Assembly (NCBI GenBank): GCA_024803745.1
Contig: JANJXV010000006.1
Location: 43,687,001 to 43,751,000, forward strand
Source of the DNA: Megascapheus bottae
Lineage: Eukaryota; Chordata; Mammalia; Rodentia; Geomyidae
Length of the DNA: 64,000 bases
Reading direction: 5' to 3'
The translations under genes were made by a program, and so were the position numbers. Of this stretch, positions 45,768 through 57,235 are shown piece after piece. The notes under the pieces were generated by a model. It saw nothing but the letters and a program-made list of their open reading frames with translations, was not told the DNA's origin and made no database searches. The first letter of the stretch is position 1, and every line of letters starts with the position of its first letter.

Positions 45768-46290
45768 TTAAGTAGAGTAACCCAAATCCAAAGAAAAGTA
45801 GGTTACATGGTTTCCCTCATTTGTAAGAACTAGAATGTGTTCATGATAGTCTTAACAGAGAATCCAAACAACCCATCTTCTTGATACATAGGACCATATA
45901 TAACAAAGCGTATCAACATAAACTCTAAGATAGGGAAACCAAAGGGTCTTACTATGTCCTGTACATAACTTTTTATTTGTTGTATTTTTATTTTCATGTT
46001 TTTTTCATATATCTTAAACTTCTGCACCATGTGTCTTGTATACAAGATTATTGATCAGAGGAAAGGAAAGGGAATCACAGAAATAGCAGGTCAAAGGAAG
46101 GACTAATATGATAATGACATTCACTTGACACTATGTTGAATATCAGCACTGCAGTTGGGGAGGCTTAGTGGGAAGGGAGGGAGAAGAGGAAAGAATGAAG
46201 GATGGGGTAACATTGTTTAGAAACAAATGTAATCATTACTTTACTTCAGTACCTGTAACCCCTATAACTCATCCTCTCTTCAATAAGGGT
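45768..46290 (+). mobile_element. Old L1 3' end
   Basis: AAGTAGAGTAACCCAAATCC (the end of ORF2), TTCCCTCATTTGTAAGAACT, CACTTGACACTATGTTGAAT, and a GGGAGGGAGAAGAGG-rich 3' UTR ending CAGTACCTGTAACCCCTATA. Same 3' UTR type as 4484-5280. Confidence 0.8.
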
Positions 46291-46569
46291 AACAAACATA
46301 AAACTACACAGAATTTCTATACTATAAGAGGTATAAAAGTAATGTTTCATTATAGAAAACATACCCCAACCTTGATATCAAAACTTGAAGAGTATAAGAA
46401 GTAGAAGTTAATGATTAGTAGAAATAAAAAATCCTGAAACATTTATCAAATCACATAGAGCATAATGAGTTGATACTATTAAATGCCAAAATTGTATTTG
46501 AGAAAGTATTATAAACCATTATTTAAAAAATTTAATAAACTCAACATTTTACAATGAAAGATCTTCCCA

Positions 46570-46640
46570 TCAATCTAAAAAAAACCACATAAAGTGCTCA
46601 ATAAATGTTAGCTGCTGTGTTATTATTACCATAATTACAT
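46570..46640 (+). repeat. MIR/L2 3' terminal fragment
   Basis: AAAGTGCTCAATAAATGTTA followed by GCTGCTGTGTTATTATTACC matches the MIR/L2 terminus. Confidence 0.6.
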
Positions 46641-46847
46641 TAAGAACAAGAATATCTGAACATACCACTGATACTTAATTCTCTGTAAAAGTCACTAGTA
46701 TATGTCTGCAAGGTAAATGACACAAATACTGTGACTAGTACTTGAAAATTTGTCAGTATAAATTCACACAAATTGATTTAAAGTATTTCTGAAATACAAC
46801 TCCAGCCCAGATGCTTTAAAAGAAAAGGCTTTTTGGGGTTTTTTTGG

Positions 46848-47033
46848 TGCCAGTCCTGGGCTTCAGCTCCAGGCCTGAGCACTGTCCTTGGACTTTCTCA
46901 AGGCTAGAGCTCTACCTCTTGAGCCTCAGCACCACTTCCGGCTTTTTTCTATGTATGTGGTACTGAGGAATAGAACCTAGGTCTTTGTGCATGCTAGGCA
47001 AGCACTCTACCACTAGGCCAAACTCCCGGCCCC
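46848..47033 (-). repeat. IDL-Geo-like SINE
   Basis: Minus strand GGGGCCGGGAGTTTGGCCTA, GTAGAGTGCTTGCCTAGCAT, GACCTAGGTTCTATTCCTCA, CTCAAGAGGTAGAGCTCTAG. Full length with the tail T run on the plus strand. Confidence 0.92.
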
Positions 47034-47129
47034 AAGGCACTTTGTTTTTAGCATTGCAATGAATCTTGGAGTTTGTTCACATTTCAATAAGTCAAGCAAA
47101 GTATATCTAGTGTGCAAAACTGAACCTTA

Positions 47130-47144
47130 AATTAGGAATATTTT
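47130..47144. repeat. Outer target-site duplication of a SINE stack, left
   Basis: AATTAGGAATATTTT, identical to 47580-47594. Confidence 0.9.
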
Positions 47145-47146
47145 AA

Positions 47147-47382
47147 GCCAGGCTCAGTGGCTCACGCCTGTAATCCTAGTTGCTCAGGAGGCTGAGATCT
47201 GAGGATCAAGGTACAAAGCCAGTCCGGCACTAAAGAATGTAAAACTCTTCTCTCCAATTAATCCCTAGAAAATGGGAAATGGGGCTGTGGCTCAAGGGGT
47301 AGTGTGGTAGCTGAGGAGCTCAGCGACAACGCCCAGGCTGAGAGTTCAAGCCCCATGGCCGACGCAAAAAAAAAAAAAAAAA
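47147..47382 (+). repeat. 7SL/B1-like + Geo-like SINE, first of a stack
   Basis: GCCAGGCTCAGTGGCTCACG, GTTGCTCAGGAGGCTGAGAT, CTCCAATTAATCCCTAGAAA, GTGGCTCAAGGGGTAGTGTG, GAGTTCAAGCCCCATGGCCG and an A17 tail into which the next SINE appears inserted. Confidence 0.92.
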
Positions 47383-47383
47383 T

Positions 47384-47576
47384 AGGGGAACCTGGAGTTT
47401 GGCATAGTGATAGAGTGCTTGCCTAGCATGCATGAAGACCTGGGTTCAATTCCTTGATACCACATACATAGACAAAGCCAGAAGTGGTGTTGTGGCTCAA
47501 GTGGTAGAGCACTAATCTTAAGGAGAGCCCAAGGGCAGTGCTCAGGCCCTGAGTTCAAGCCCCAAGACTGGCTAAA
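47384..47576 (+). repeat. IDL-Geo-like SINE, second of a stack
   Basis: CCTGGAGTTTGGCATAGTGA, GAGTGCTTGCCTAGCATGCA, CTGGGTTCAATTCCTTGATA, GTGGCTCAAGTGGTAGAGCA, GAGTTCAAGCCCCAAGACTG. Sits at the A tail of the SINE before it; the pair shares one outer duplication (47130-47144 and 47580-47594). Confidence 0.92.
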
Positions 47577-47579
47577 AAT

Positions 47580-47594
47580 AATTAGGAATATTTT
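47580..47594. repeat. Outer target-site duplication of a SINE stack, right
   Basis: AATTAGGAATATTTT, identical to 47130-47144. Confidence 0.9.
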
Positions 47595-48970
47595 GTTTTA
47601 TTTTGTAAACAATTTAGGATAGCAGGTAACCTATTAAACATTTGGTTTTAATATTTAGTTGGCTGCTATTTTACAAGTTAGAAATTCTTCAGCTTAGGAA
47701 AAAAATGAAAATTGTGTTTTTCTCATGGAAACAGGGCTCATTAGAAATGAAATTACTTGGTTATCAAAAAAGAATAAGTTATATCTTCTTTGTGTTAGCT
47801 TGGTTATTCTGTTTTGTCTGCTTCTTTGTTTATTTGGGGAACCATTTTTATAGGTTTATTGTTTATTTTAAAATCAGTGTTACAAATATCTGAGCAATGA
47901 AAAAATTTATGTGGGTTCACCATTTTAGGGCTTTCAGTCTACCATGCAAGGGAGAACTACAGCTTCTCATATCATGGTGGCCACAGGGCATAGAGAAAGA
48001 ATGCATCAAGAGAAGCATTCTTCTTTTTCTCCCTTTTTATTCATTTTATTTATTTTATTCTATCCAGGATGGTGCCTCCAAACATTCAAGATAGGTCTTC
48101 TCTCCTCAGTTAATTGTCCCTGGAAACAGAGGAACACCTAGTTTTGTGCTTTATTAGGCATTTCTCAGTCCAATCAAATTGACAAGATTTAACCATCATA
48201 TTTTTGTTGTTGTTGTTGTTGTTTTACAATGTTTACATTTAAAAAAGCTTTTGCAGTTGTCAAGCACAAGTGACATCAGACTTGGAACTCTGAAGCTCAT
48301 GGTTTGCTCACTGGAGATGATTTCTTCATTAAAAAAATGAATTCCTAAACACATGCAGCTCACTTTTCCAAGTCATTGAAAGACATCTCCCTTAGAGAGT
48401 GCTAGAAATTAACTATTTTTTAGTATGTGCTAGCATAAGTCCGAAGGAAGAGGAGAACTGGTGTCTACATAATCATTATCTTGAATGTATAAAGTTATGA
48501 CTGAAAATGATCCCAGATCACTCCTTCAAAAGGCAAAGCTGCACTGAGCAATGGGCCTGGAAGTTAAACAAGAGGCAGAGGAGAGAAAGTCCCCAGCATA
48601 GCAATTAACCAGTAGTTGCCAATGTTGCCATAATGGTTTCTCTAATGAAGTTGGAGATATCTGTTTTCATGGGTTTAGTCGTAATTCTTCAAACAGTTCA
48701 GTCTTATTATCTTCACCAACCTTGCAATCATAATTTTAAAAGTTGTGTGCCAAGTCCTCAGGCCAAGTCTTTGGGAAGGACCCACTGAAAGTCAGTACAA
48801 CACTGTTTAGACCACATAATACTGACAGTATGATGAGTGACCCTCAAGTAGCTAATGCTTACGTATTGAACCAATCACATTCTTTCATCAGATTCTGGGG
48901 CACCAGGCTCTAATGAGGCCCCCGAATTCAGTAGATACCAAGAGAGCCTCAACTAAAAAGGTCTCTACTC
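47595..48970. other. Unannotated intronic sequence
   Basis: Only a (GTT)n tract at about 48203-48223. Plus-strand open stretches at 47642-48141 have no recognisable product. Confidence 0.4.
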
Positions 48971-48977
48971 TTAGACA

Positions 48978-49065
48978 GGTATGTTGGTACAATCACAGCA
49001 TTTTGGTGCTGAGTCTGAGGGCAGGCTAGATAACACAGTGAAACTCTGTCTCAAAATGGGGTATA
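48978..49065 (+). repeat. Old B1-like monomer
   Basis: GGTATGTTGGTACAATCACA, AGGCTAGATAACACAGTGAA and ACTCTGTCTCAAAATGGGGT; a lone 7SL-like monomer, diverged. Confidence 0.65.
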
Positions 49066-49153
49066 AGGGAGGAAGATTACTCAACTAACAAAATTTCAGT
49101 TCAGAGAAGAGGGAATATGCTTGTCTTAATGACTAAATAAGATATTCATAACG

Positions 49154-49370
49154 TGAGCACTGGTAGTTCACACCTGTAATCCTAGCTACTGCTGAGCTCT
49201 GAGGATAGCAGTTCAGAGCCAGCCTGCACAGACAAATCCATGAGACACTTGTCTCCAAGTGACCAGAAAAAAGTCAGAAGTGGGACTGTAGCTCAAGTAC
49301 TTGAAAAAAAAATACCAAGCAAGAATGCAAGGCCCCAAGTTGAAGCCAAGTACCAGTGCATGCAAGCACA
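49154..49370 (+). repeat. 7SL/B1-like + Geo-like SINE (diverged)
   Basis: GTGAGCACTGGTAGTTCACA, CCTGTAATCCTAGCTACTGC, TGTCTCCAAGTGACCAGAAA, GTAGCTCAAGTACTTGAAAA, CCAAGTTGAAGCCAAGTACC, running into a CA array. Confidence 0.82.
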
Positions 49371-49379
49371 CATGCACAT

Positions 49380-49420
<41 letters not shown>

Positions 49421-49485
49421 TGCATGCACGCACACATACATACATGCACAGACAGACAGACACACACACACATACACACACAGAG
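49360..49485. repeat. (CA)n array with interruptions
   Basis: CATGCACA units, about 19 CA units, then GTGTGCATGC and CATACATA/CAGACAGA variants, then CA again. It occupies a SINE tail. Confidence 0.9.
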
Positions 49486-49576
49486 ATTAATCATATGAAC
49501 ATAAAAGTAAGCTATGAACAATGTTTTCAAAACTTTTAAACTTCCAAACATGGCCTTTTAAAAATTTTTATTGAGG

Positions 49577-49770
49577 AGCCGGGAGTTTGGCCTAGTGGTT
49601 AAAGTGCTTGCCTAGCATGCATGAAGACCCGGGTTCGATTCCTCGGTACCACATACATAGAAAAAAGCCAGAAGTGGTGCTGAGGCTCAAGTGGTAGAGC
49701 TCTAGCCTTGAGAAAGTCCAAGGACAGTGCTCAGTACCTGAGCTCAAGCCCAGGACTGGCAAAAAAAAAA
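49577..49770 (+). repeat. IDL-Geo-like SINE, near-consensus copy
   Basis: AGCCGGGAGTTTGGCCTAGT, AAAGTGCTTGCCTAGCATGC, GACCCGGGTTCGATTCCTCG, GAGGCTCAAGTGGTAGAGCT, GAGCTCAAGCCCAGGACTGG and an A10 tail. The left-unit B box GGTTCGATTCC is a perfect tRNA-type promoter match. One of the least diverged copies. Confidence 0.95.
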
Positions 49771-51497
49771 TTATTGGGCCTCATTTTTTTAGCAAAGCTA
49801 GCAAAATCCTAGTTTTAAATATACGTAGTTTGTTTCTGTATGCCTCTCACACCACATAAACCCAAAGAGTCTGAAAAGAGTCTTTGAAAGAGAGAATTTT
49901 TTAAAAAGCACACAGGATGTGAGCTGCTGTACAATGGCCAAGAGCAACAAAACATTGTCACAGCTGAAATGTAGTCCCTCCTGTCCCACTGAGAGCTCAG
50001 AGATGGAGAAGGCTATCAGTGCGGGGGAATGGTGGGAACCAGGCCTGAGCCCACTACATATGGCCTCCTTCTTTCCTTCAGGTAGGCCACAGATCTACCT
50101 TGCCTCACTGGGTATGACTAAGACAACAAATAACCTGTTACTAAACACTAATAGGAAGAGACAATCTTCAAAAAACATTTCATACATATGAACAAAAATG
50201 AGATGAGATCCAGTCTCCACAAAACCACATTGAGTCCAAAGCAAGGTGGGGGTGGGAGGGAGCGGGAGAGAGAAGAACACCTTACACTGAAACGGTAGGA
50301 AGAATTTATTTTCCTAACATGGAGATCTATTAAATGCCTAGCAACTTCCCCAGGGAAATTGTAGCAGAGTCACTCAGAGTGGAGAGAGAAATTCATTTCT
50401 AAAAGCTTCTTTCCAACTTGGGAAATTTAACTCTATGTCTCTGTAATCCTAAGAGACAGCTTGGCTAAGGCTGCAATGGATGGAAACGTGTCAAAATTAA
50501 TACATTATATAGGCTACTCACCCACTATTTGCTAGAAAATCGTCAAAACTAAAAGTACCAAAGAAGGCTTTGCCTTATGGATATGAGCAAAAATTATTCC
50601 TAAAAAATATTAAAATATTCACTTTGTCCTTGGCCTATATTAGAAAATCACTTAAAAGAGAAACATTTAAAGGACCACAGAAGTAGGCATTCCTCACCTC
50701 ATCCCTGAAGTAGAGTGATAACACTTTTATCAGAGGTGAGTCATTCCTCTGCATCCTTCAAACCCAGAGCACCAAGCCTCTTCTCCCTTCTCTGGCTAAG
50801 GAATAGTCATGTCTAGCTCTAAATTAATCTCCACAAATCAGTTCAGCCAAAGTTCAAGCTCTTCCAAAAGAGTCTTCCTCTTCTAGGATCCGATATGTCA
50901 TGAAAACCTTTGTGGCCTTCTGGCTTAGTGCTTATCACCTAGGACCAAAATGGCAACCTTCTATGGAGTGATCGAACCTGTGATCCCCACACTTACCACA
51001 CCAGGAGGTACATGTGTTAAACTGATGGACACTCATTGGGAATTGAGTCTAAACAAAGAAGGAGACACAAACTATAAAGGTGAATCAGTGCTGGACAGGG
51101 GGGACTCCACTGCACTGGTTAGTATAGTCAAGGAGATAGCCAATAAAACTGAGCCAGAACTATATTATGAGCTGTACTAGTCCAGATTAGGTGCCCTGGA
51201 AAAGTAGTCTATGAATATTTATCTTTCAACTGATCCAGAGAATAATGAACTACTATATATTCCCTAACAAAATTTAAGGTTAATAACTAAAATTATTCAT
51301 CATGGGTTTAAATACTGGCATGGAATATAATTTGGAACATACTGTAAATATTGACATTTTAAAATGAAACTTCTTTTATTTGAGCTATCAAATAAACTCA
51401 TCGTATTTAAATATCAAAGTGATTTAATACTCATGATCCATATTTTAAAAATATATACATAACCTTTTCTGTTACTCTCATATTTTCAAACTTCTTT
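49771..51497. other. Unannotated intronic sequence
   Basis: No clear repeat. Contains an ATG-started 76-codon open stretch at 50950-51180 (listed separately). Confidence 0.4.
50950..51180 (+). other. Unrecognised 76-codon ORF, possible pseudogene fragment
   Basis: The product starts MATFYGVIEPVIPTLTTPGG and ends KEIANKTEPELYYELY. Its composition is protein-like rather than low-complexity, and no repeat overlaps it. It lies antisense to MAST4. I do not recognise the family, no poly(A) tail follows, and no splice sites frame it. It could be an old processed-gene fragment or chance. Confidence 0.2.
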
Positions 51498-51498
51498 T

Positions 51499-51731
51499 TT
51501 ATTTTTTTGGGGGTGTCATGGGGCTTGAACTCGGCCAAGGATCTGTCCCTGAGCTCTTCAGCTCAAGGTTACTGCCCTACCCTTGAGCCAGGCCCCACTT
51601 CCTGTTTTCTAGAGGTTAATTGGACATAAGAGTTTCAGGTTCTTTTGTACCCGGGCTGGCTTTGAACCTTGATCCTCAGATCTCAGCCTCCTGAGTAGCT
51701 AGTATTACAGGCATGAGTAACCACACCCAGG
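51499..51731 (-). repeat. 7SL/B1-like + Geo-like SINE with TSD
   Basis: Minus strand: CTGGGTGTGGTTACTCATGC, CTACTCAGGAGGCTGAGATC, CTCTAGAAAACAGGAAGTGG, CTCAAGGGTAGGGCAGTAAC. The 11-bp duplication AAACTTCTTTT lies at 51488-51498 and 51733-51743. Confidence 0.92.
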
Positions 51732-51743
51732 TAAACTTCTTTT

Positions 51744-53500
51744 CTTAAATTTGTATTTACATTCAATTTTGAATAAAGAATTTTAGCTACCATAATAACT
51801 ATGCCTTTAAGGTATTTTACTGATCACAATATCATGATTCTCCACAACAAAAATTATTATTTATTTATTCATTATTTACTTTCTGTCTAGATAGTTCTAA
51901 TTGTTAAAATTTTCAGTTATCATTGTAACTATTAACAGAATTTAACTGAACACAACAAGTATATAATTTTATAATTAAAACTTAAAACACTTACTTTAAA
52001 GAGGTCTGTATACTGTACCCATTTCCCAGACCCTTTGTACCTTCTACTTTCTCTGAATTGTATTTTCTAATAAATGACATTTGACAAAAACAAAAAACAA
52101 CAACAAAAAAAACTTAAAACAGTAAAGTAACTTTATTAGAAGTACAGAGGATTTATATTTTCCAATTGGTTCATCATCAGGAATGAGTATTTTATATTTC
52201 TGAAATAAGAAATGTTGCCATAACAATTCTATTCCATTTGGAGGGGAAGCATTAAAATATAAAGTAAAAAATCTTGATCATTTAAATGAGTTGCTGAAAA
52301 TGGAAGAAGCATAACAATAGTATTAAATTCTTTGAAATTCTGATATTTATGATGCAAAGAATCATAGTTGATTAAAACAAAAATCTTACGTAGAAATCAC
52401 TCACTATTCCTTGAAAAAAAATAGGGTCATCTTCAACTTTATTCTAAAAATTCATTTGTTTGCAAGAGGATTATTTTTAGAATCATTGAATTCATTCTCT
52501 TTTTCAACAACACACTGGTATTCTGATTTCCCTGTGTCTGGTATTGTAAAATTTAGGAGAGGCAAACCAAGAAACCTATTGGTACAGGAGTGTTTCTGGG
52601 CTGATCCATTCCAGGAAAGAACGTACAAGGGAGTTGCAAATCTAAAATCGATTTCTTATAACTCTTTGTGGACCTCTTATAAATGCCTCTTCCATTTATC
52701 ACTGTGAACCCTTTGGGTAATAAGTACTCATGTTTGTTGACTTCAGGGAGCAGTGTGCCAAGGGCCTGACCTTGGATAGAAGAAACAAATGCAAAAATCA
52801 GCATGTAGGAAGGAAGCAGTGTAGAGAAGCCTACTCTGCGGTGGAGGGGGCAACAAAATGAGCCCAGCAGACTTAAGTAGGACCCCTAACACAAGTATAG
52901 AAGTGATCAGATAGGCCCAGGGGCTCCAGAAAAAATGTGTGTCAAAGCAAAAATGCACCACCTAAAAAGTGAAAATTACGAAAATGATAAGGAGTGACAA
53001 CAGAACAATGGCAGGAAGTTTAGGATATTATCTTTAGATATTAGACTTAAGAAAACAGAGAATTCACTTTCAGTGAGGAAACAGGATTTGTCAGCAGAAA
53101 GGAGCAAATATACCGCCTGCCAAGGATAAGCACAGAATTAAGGCAAGACGCAGGACAAGGAAGAGAAGACTTTAATGGATGTGAAGCAAGATTATTCCAA
53201 GCCTGATCCAGGCACTATCACTCCCAGAGAGCAGCCCTTTGTGCCGCTCTACAGGAGTAGATCATTCTGCTCCCTTTCTGGATTCTTAGGAAAAAGCAAA
53301 CTCCATTCTTGTGTTTTCTAAGAATAAGACGCCAAAACCCATTGGACAATTTCATCTTGCCAATATCTGGGACTGTGGGCTTATAGTCTCCAGGCCACCA
53401 TATTCAAGCCTAGACATAAACCTACAATGAACCTGATTTGCACATTCTTGAGTTATTCGGGTTTTTCCCCTTAACATGGAGTAGCTGAATAAAAGAGATC
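51744..53500. other. Unannotated intronic sequence
   Basis: AT-rich left half. Open stretches at 52411-52707 (plus) and 52553-52961 (minus) have no recognised similarity. Confidence 0.4.
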
Positions 53501-53502
53501 AG

Positions 53503-53630
53503 TCAAGTGTGGTGGAACACATCCATAAACCCAACATTAGGAAAACTGAGGCAAAAAGATCATGAGTTCAGTCAATATGGGCCAATCTTAGCTACACTGT
53601 AAGGCCCTGTCTCAAGAAAAAAAGAATAAG
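53503..53630 (+). repeat. B1-like monomer
   Basis: GTCAAGTGTGGTGGAACACA, AAAACTGAGGCAAAAAGATC, CACTGTAAGGCCCTGTCTCA, then an A-rich tail. A lone 7SL-derived monomer without right unit. Confidence 0.78.
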
Positions 53631-53755
53631 GAAAGGTAAAAGGGAAGAAGAGAGGGAAGAAGAAAAAAGGGAAAGAAAGTAAGAGGAAAGAGGGAAGAAG
53701 GGAGGAGGGAGGGAATAAGGGAGTGAGAGAGGGAGGGAGGGAGGGAGGGGAGGAA
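53631..53755. repeat. Purine-rich (GGGA)n tract in a B1 tail
   Basis: A/G-rich for about 125 bases, ending in GAGGGAGGGAGGGAGGGGAG. Confidence 0.9.
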
Positions 53756-55182
53756 CAATGAGGAATCACCTGGTAGAGTCAGCAGTGGGGTCAGAAAATC
53801 AGTCTACTACAGGGATTAGGCATGGACACATCAAAGTAAGTCCTGGCTACCAAGATTGTCACCATCACTACGAGAGAACTGGACCATCATAAAGGAGTGG
53901 CTTAGGAGGTCATTTGGTCCAGGCTCCAACACTAAATCTCAGATTCCAAACTGAGATCACTGAATTCAGATCAGAGCCTCCGTTGTAATTCTCCACTGGC
54001 CTCAAAACAACTGATGGCAGTGATAAATACTGACAATAAATGACTTCACTAATAAAAGCATTACAGCATACCTCCCTGAGGGCCATTTCTTCCATGACTG
54101 AAGGAATTTTGCAACAAGTAATATAAAAGCTAAAACATATTTTAAAAGTTCCAGCGAGGGTTCCCATTCAATTGAAGAAGAAATACAATGGAAATGGAAG
54201 GGTAAGCAATTAACCCCAAACTTAATGGTAAAAATGTGATCTGAGAAATGTATTCTGCATCATGTCTACATTAATACTCAATCTCAAGGCAGGAAGATGA
54301 AGTAATTAGAGAGAGTAAGCTCAGGGGTATACATACACTTGTTGTTTTAACTACATTTTAGCCACTATCAATGCTTCTCCTCTTCACATTCTATGGCTCC
54401 ATCAACACCAGCCTCTCCACAGACCAACTCCAGCAGATTCTTAACATGTAACCAGGCAAGGTTCAGAGTGTTCAAGGCAGGAGTACACTTGGTGGTGAGG
54501 GGTATTTTCTCCAGAGCAGGAATCATGGTCATTATTATAATATAAGGAGAAGGACCAGTGACCCAAACAAGACAAGAATAATGTTCTTCAAAGCAATAGG
54601 CCAAGAGAAAAAATTTAAAAAATAGAATATTCCCTGTGTTGCATGCTGCAGTAGAGACCCCCTTCCCATAGGGGAATGCATGGTGAGGATTGGGAGGAAA
54701 AAGCAAACTGGGGTGGACACACTGTGATGAATCTCATCAACACTGTTATAGTTAGTCAGAAGTACTTTTTTTTACATATTGTCTTCCTTGAGGCAAAATT
54801 TAAGTTCACAACAATTCAAATCAATTTTCTCCAAATTAGAGTCCCCCCTCAGGGAAAATTAAATAGAAGCAGAATGAACCCATTTTTCTGATCATTTTTT
54901 ACTTCTCTTGAGATCTACATGGTGGAAAACCTACTCAAATACATACCAATGGTATGAGTTTGTTTTATTTTAAAAGGAAATCACAATAAATAACTTGTCA
55001 TACTTTTATAGCAAAGATCCTCCTGAGTTATGCTTTAGTCTAACATTTTCCAAGAGGGTTTCCCGGAACTCTTCTTGGACACTTGGACATGTCAAGGGAG
55101 GGAAATTGATTCAGTCACTTGGGAGGCTTCAGGCAAAGATAAAGAAAATAGTCTTTGGTTTCGTTTCATTTTGTTTTGTTCT
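53756..55182. other. Unannotated intronic sequence
   Basis: No clear repeat or exon. Open stretches at 53910-54167 and 54368-54706 (minus) are not recognised. Confidence 0.4.
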
Positions 55183-55183
55183 C

Positions 55184-55391
55184 AGTGCCAGTCCTGGAGA
55201 TTAAGCTCAGGGCCTGAAAACTATCTCTGAGCTTTTGTGCTTAAGACTAGTGCTCTACCATTTGAGCCACAGCTTCACTCCTTACTCTTTTTTTGGTGGT
55301 TAATTGGAGATAAGATTCTCATGAACTTTCACAGGCTTTAAATCATGATCTTTAGATCTCTAGGATTATAGTCATGAGCCATCTGCACCTG
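55184..55391 (-). repeat. Geo-type SINE, diverged
   Basis: Minus strand: GTGCAGATGGCTCATGACTA, GATCTAAAGATCATGATTTA, TCTCCAATTAACCACCAAAA, GTGGCTCAAATGGTAGAGCA, TTAATCTCCAGGACTGGCAC. A short gap removes the CTACTCAGGAGGCTGA block. Confidence 0.83.
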
Positions 55392-55518
55392 ACCAGACTT
55401 AGAAGTTTTAACCTATTCATATGCAGTGTGAATGTTCAAGTAGGACCTGTGACACCCCTAATTCACTTGATAAAAGATACATTTTCTCCTGTAGTAAGTA
55501 CCTCTTGGACACTTCTTC

Positions 55519-55521
55519 ACA

Positions 55522-55568
<47 letters not shown>
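55519..55568. repeat. (CA)n microsatellite
   Basis: About 24 CA units with one CATA interruption, followed by T7. Confidence 0.93.
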
Positions 55569-55570
<2 letters not shown>

Positions 55571-55744
55571 TTTTTGTGGAAGGGTCCTGATTGGCAAATA
55601 ACAGTAAGTCAAGATGTCACAGGACTCCATCAATAAAATATCACCTCCTAATTATAATAAATGCAGCCCATTAGAATAAGGACAACCAATCAGAGGACAT
55701 TCCAAGGCATAAAAATCCCTCAACTTCTTAAGAGAAAACAACAC

Positions 55745-55915
55745 TCTGAAAATGAATTATACAATTCGTGGATGGAAATGAGAAGAAAAAACTGGGAGAA
55801 AATAAAGGAAGGGGTGACACAGCCCAGAAAGAAATGTGCTCTTCACCTGACTTATGTAACTGTAATTGCTCTGTTTATCGCCTTTATAATAACCATGCTT
55901 AAAAAGGCAAAAATT
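55745..55915 (+). mobile_element. Old L1 3' UTR fragment
   Basis: TCTGAAAATGAATTATACAA, AAAACTGGGAGAAAATAAAG, TCACCTGACTTATGTAACTG and CTTTATAATAACCATGCTT align with 4905-5275 (the other old L1 3' UTR). Confidence 0.75.
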
Positions 55916-56530
55916 TTACAAAAGATAGAACAAGTGCCTTCATCCAGAATGCTTCTCTTCTGAATGAAGTCCCTCGTGCTCATTCTTGGTTTATTTTTGA
56001 ACCTCATTTAATGAATTCTTGACAAGAACCAAAGAAGACACCTCCAGCTACAACAATACAGTGGTATGGCATCCACAGATACAATGGTTATCTTTGGGAA
56101 GTTGTACTGGGATAGAAACCTCCAGAATAAAAGTTTCCCTCTAAACATGGATCAATTTACAATCAGAAAATTGATTGTAATGTGTAAACCTAGATAGAGA
56201 AAGAGATTAATAATGAGTCATTTTTATTATTTTTTCTTTTTAAAATCATTTTTATTTATTTTTTATTATTAGATCCAAGTGACTCATGAAATAAGTTCCT
56301 CTTTGGGGAATTAATGTCTGGGAGTGATCCCAAGCCTGGCTATTCTTACCCAGTGAAGCAAAGAAACAAAGACAAGCAGACTACTGACAGCCCATACAAC
56401 TAATACAAAAGGAGAGGGGAAGAATTTGGTCACTGGCAAACAAAAATGAATAAATCCATGTCCTTAATGAAAAGTGATAATTTTCTGCAAACAAAAATAT
56501 TTAATAACCTTGAATTCACTTTTTTGCAAG
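55916..56530. other. Unannotated intronic sequence
   Basis: AT-rich patch at 56215-56275; nothing else recognised. Confidence 0.4.
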
Positions 56531-56549
56531 CTTCCATCTATTGTTTTAT

Positions 56550-56763
56550 TTTTTTGCTTTTGGGTTTTATTTTTTTGGCCAGTCCTGTGGCTTGAACTCA
56601 GGGCCTGAGCACTATTCTTGGGCCTTCCTCAAAGCTAGTGCTCTACCACTTGAGCTACAGCACCACTTCCAGTTTCTTTTCTATGTATGTGGTACCGAGG
56701 AATTGAACCAGGCTCTTCATGCATGCTGAGCAAGCACTCTACCATTAGGTCAAACTCCCGGCC
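56550..56763 (-). repeat. IDL-Geo-like SINE with long TSD
   Basis: Minus strand GGGCCGGGAGTTTGACCTAA, GTAGAGTGCTTGCTCAGCAT, CTGGTTCAATTCCTCGGTAC, GTAGCTCAAGTGGTAGAGCA, GAGTTCAAGCCACAGGACTG. The duplication CTTCCATCTATTGTTTTAT (56531-56549) recurs at 56764-56782 with one mismatch. Confidence 0.92.
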
Positions 56764-56782
56764 CTTCCATCTATTATTTTAT

Positions 56783-57235
56783 ACTAACAAAATAAGTAGA
56801 GAATATCCATCATACCCAAGAGCTAAGGAAGATGCATATGTATTCAAGGATTAGTATTTAAGACAAAGAAATTTAAGGAAAAGGAAACTTTCAGTATGAA
56901 AAGACCCCAACTATCTACCAAAGTCAAACTGCTGTTATTGTGTGCTTCTCTTTAGTCTTCTTGTCAATAAGAGAGTATGAATCTTAATCCTTTTACTTTA
57001 CATTATATATAAGATGGACTTCTTATAGGTATTTTGTGTAATATATACCATACATAACATTAAATATATATATATAAACTATGTGGGTTGAATTTAAAAT
57101 ATATACTAGTTCTCACACTAAAAAGATCAAGCTGTACTTCTTTTAGCAAATCACATCAGAATGATGTGAGTTTTAATTTTAGATTTAGATTACTAAATTA
57201 CTAATTCACTAATAGCATGAAGAGTTTCATTATAA
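56783..57235. other. AT-rich unannotated intronic sequence
   Basis: Includes a short (TA)n at about 57064-57076. Confidence 0.4.

Noticed and set aside
49577..49660. tRNA gene at the start of IDL-Geo copies
   Set aside because: A and B box matches belong to the ID-like SINE left monomer; copies are dispersed with A tails and TSDs and lack a complete cloverleaf.
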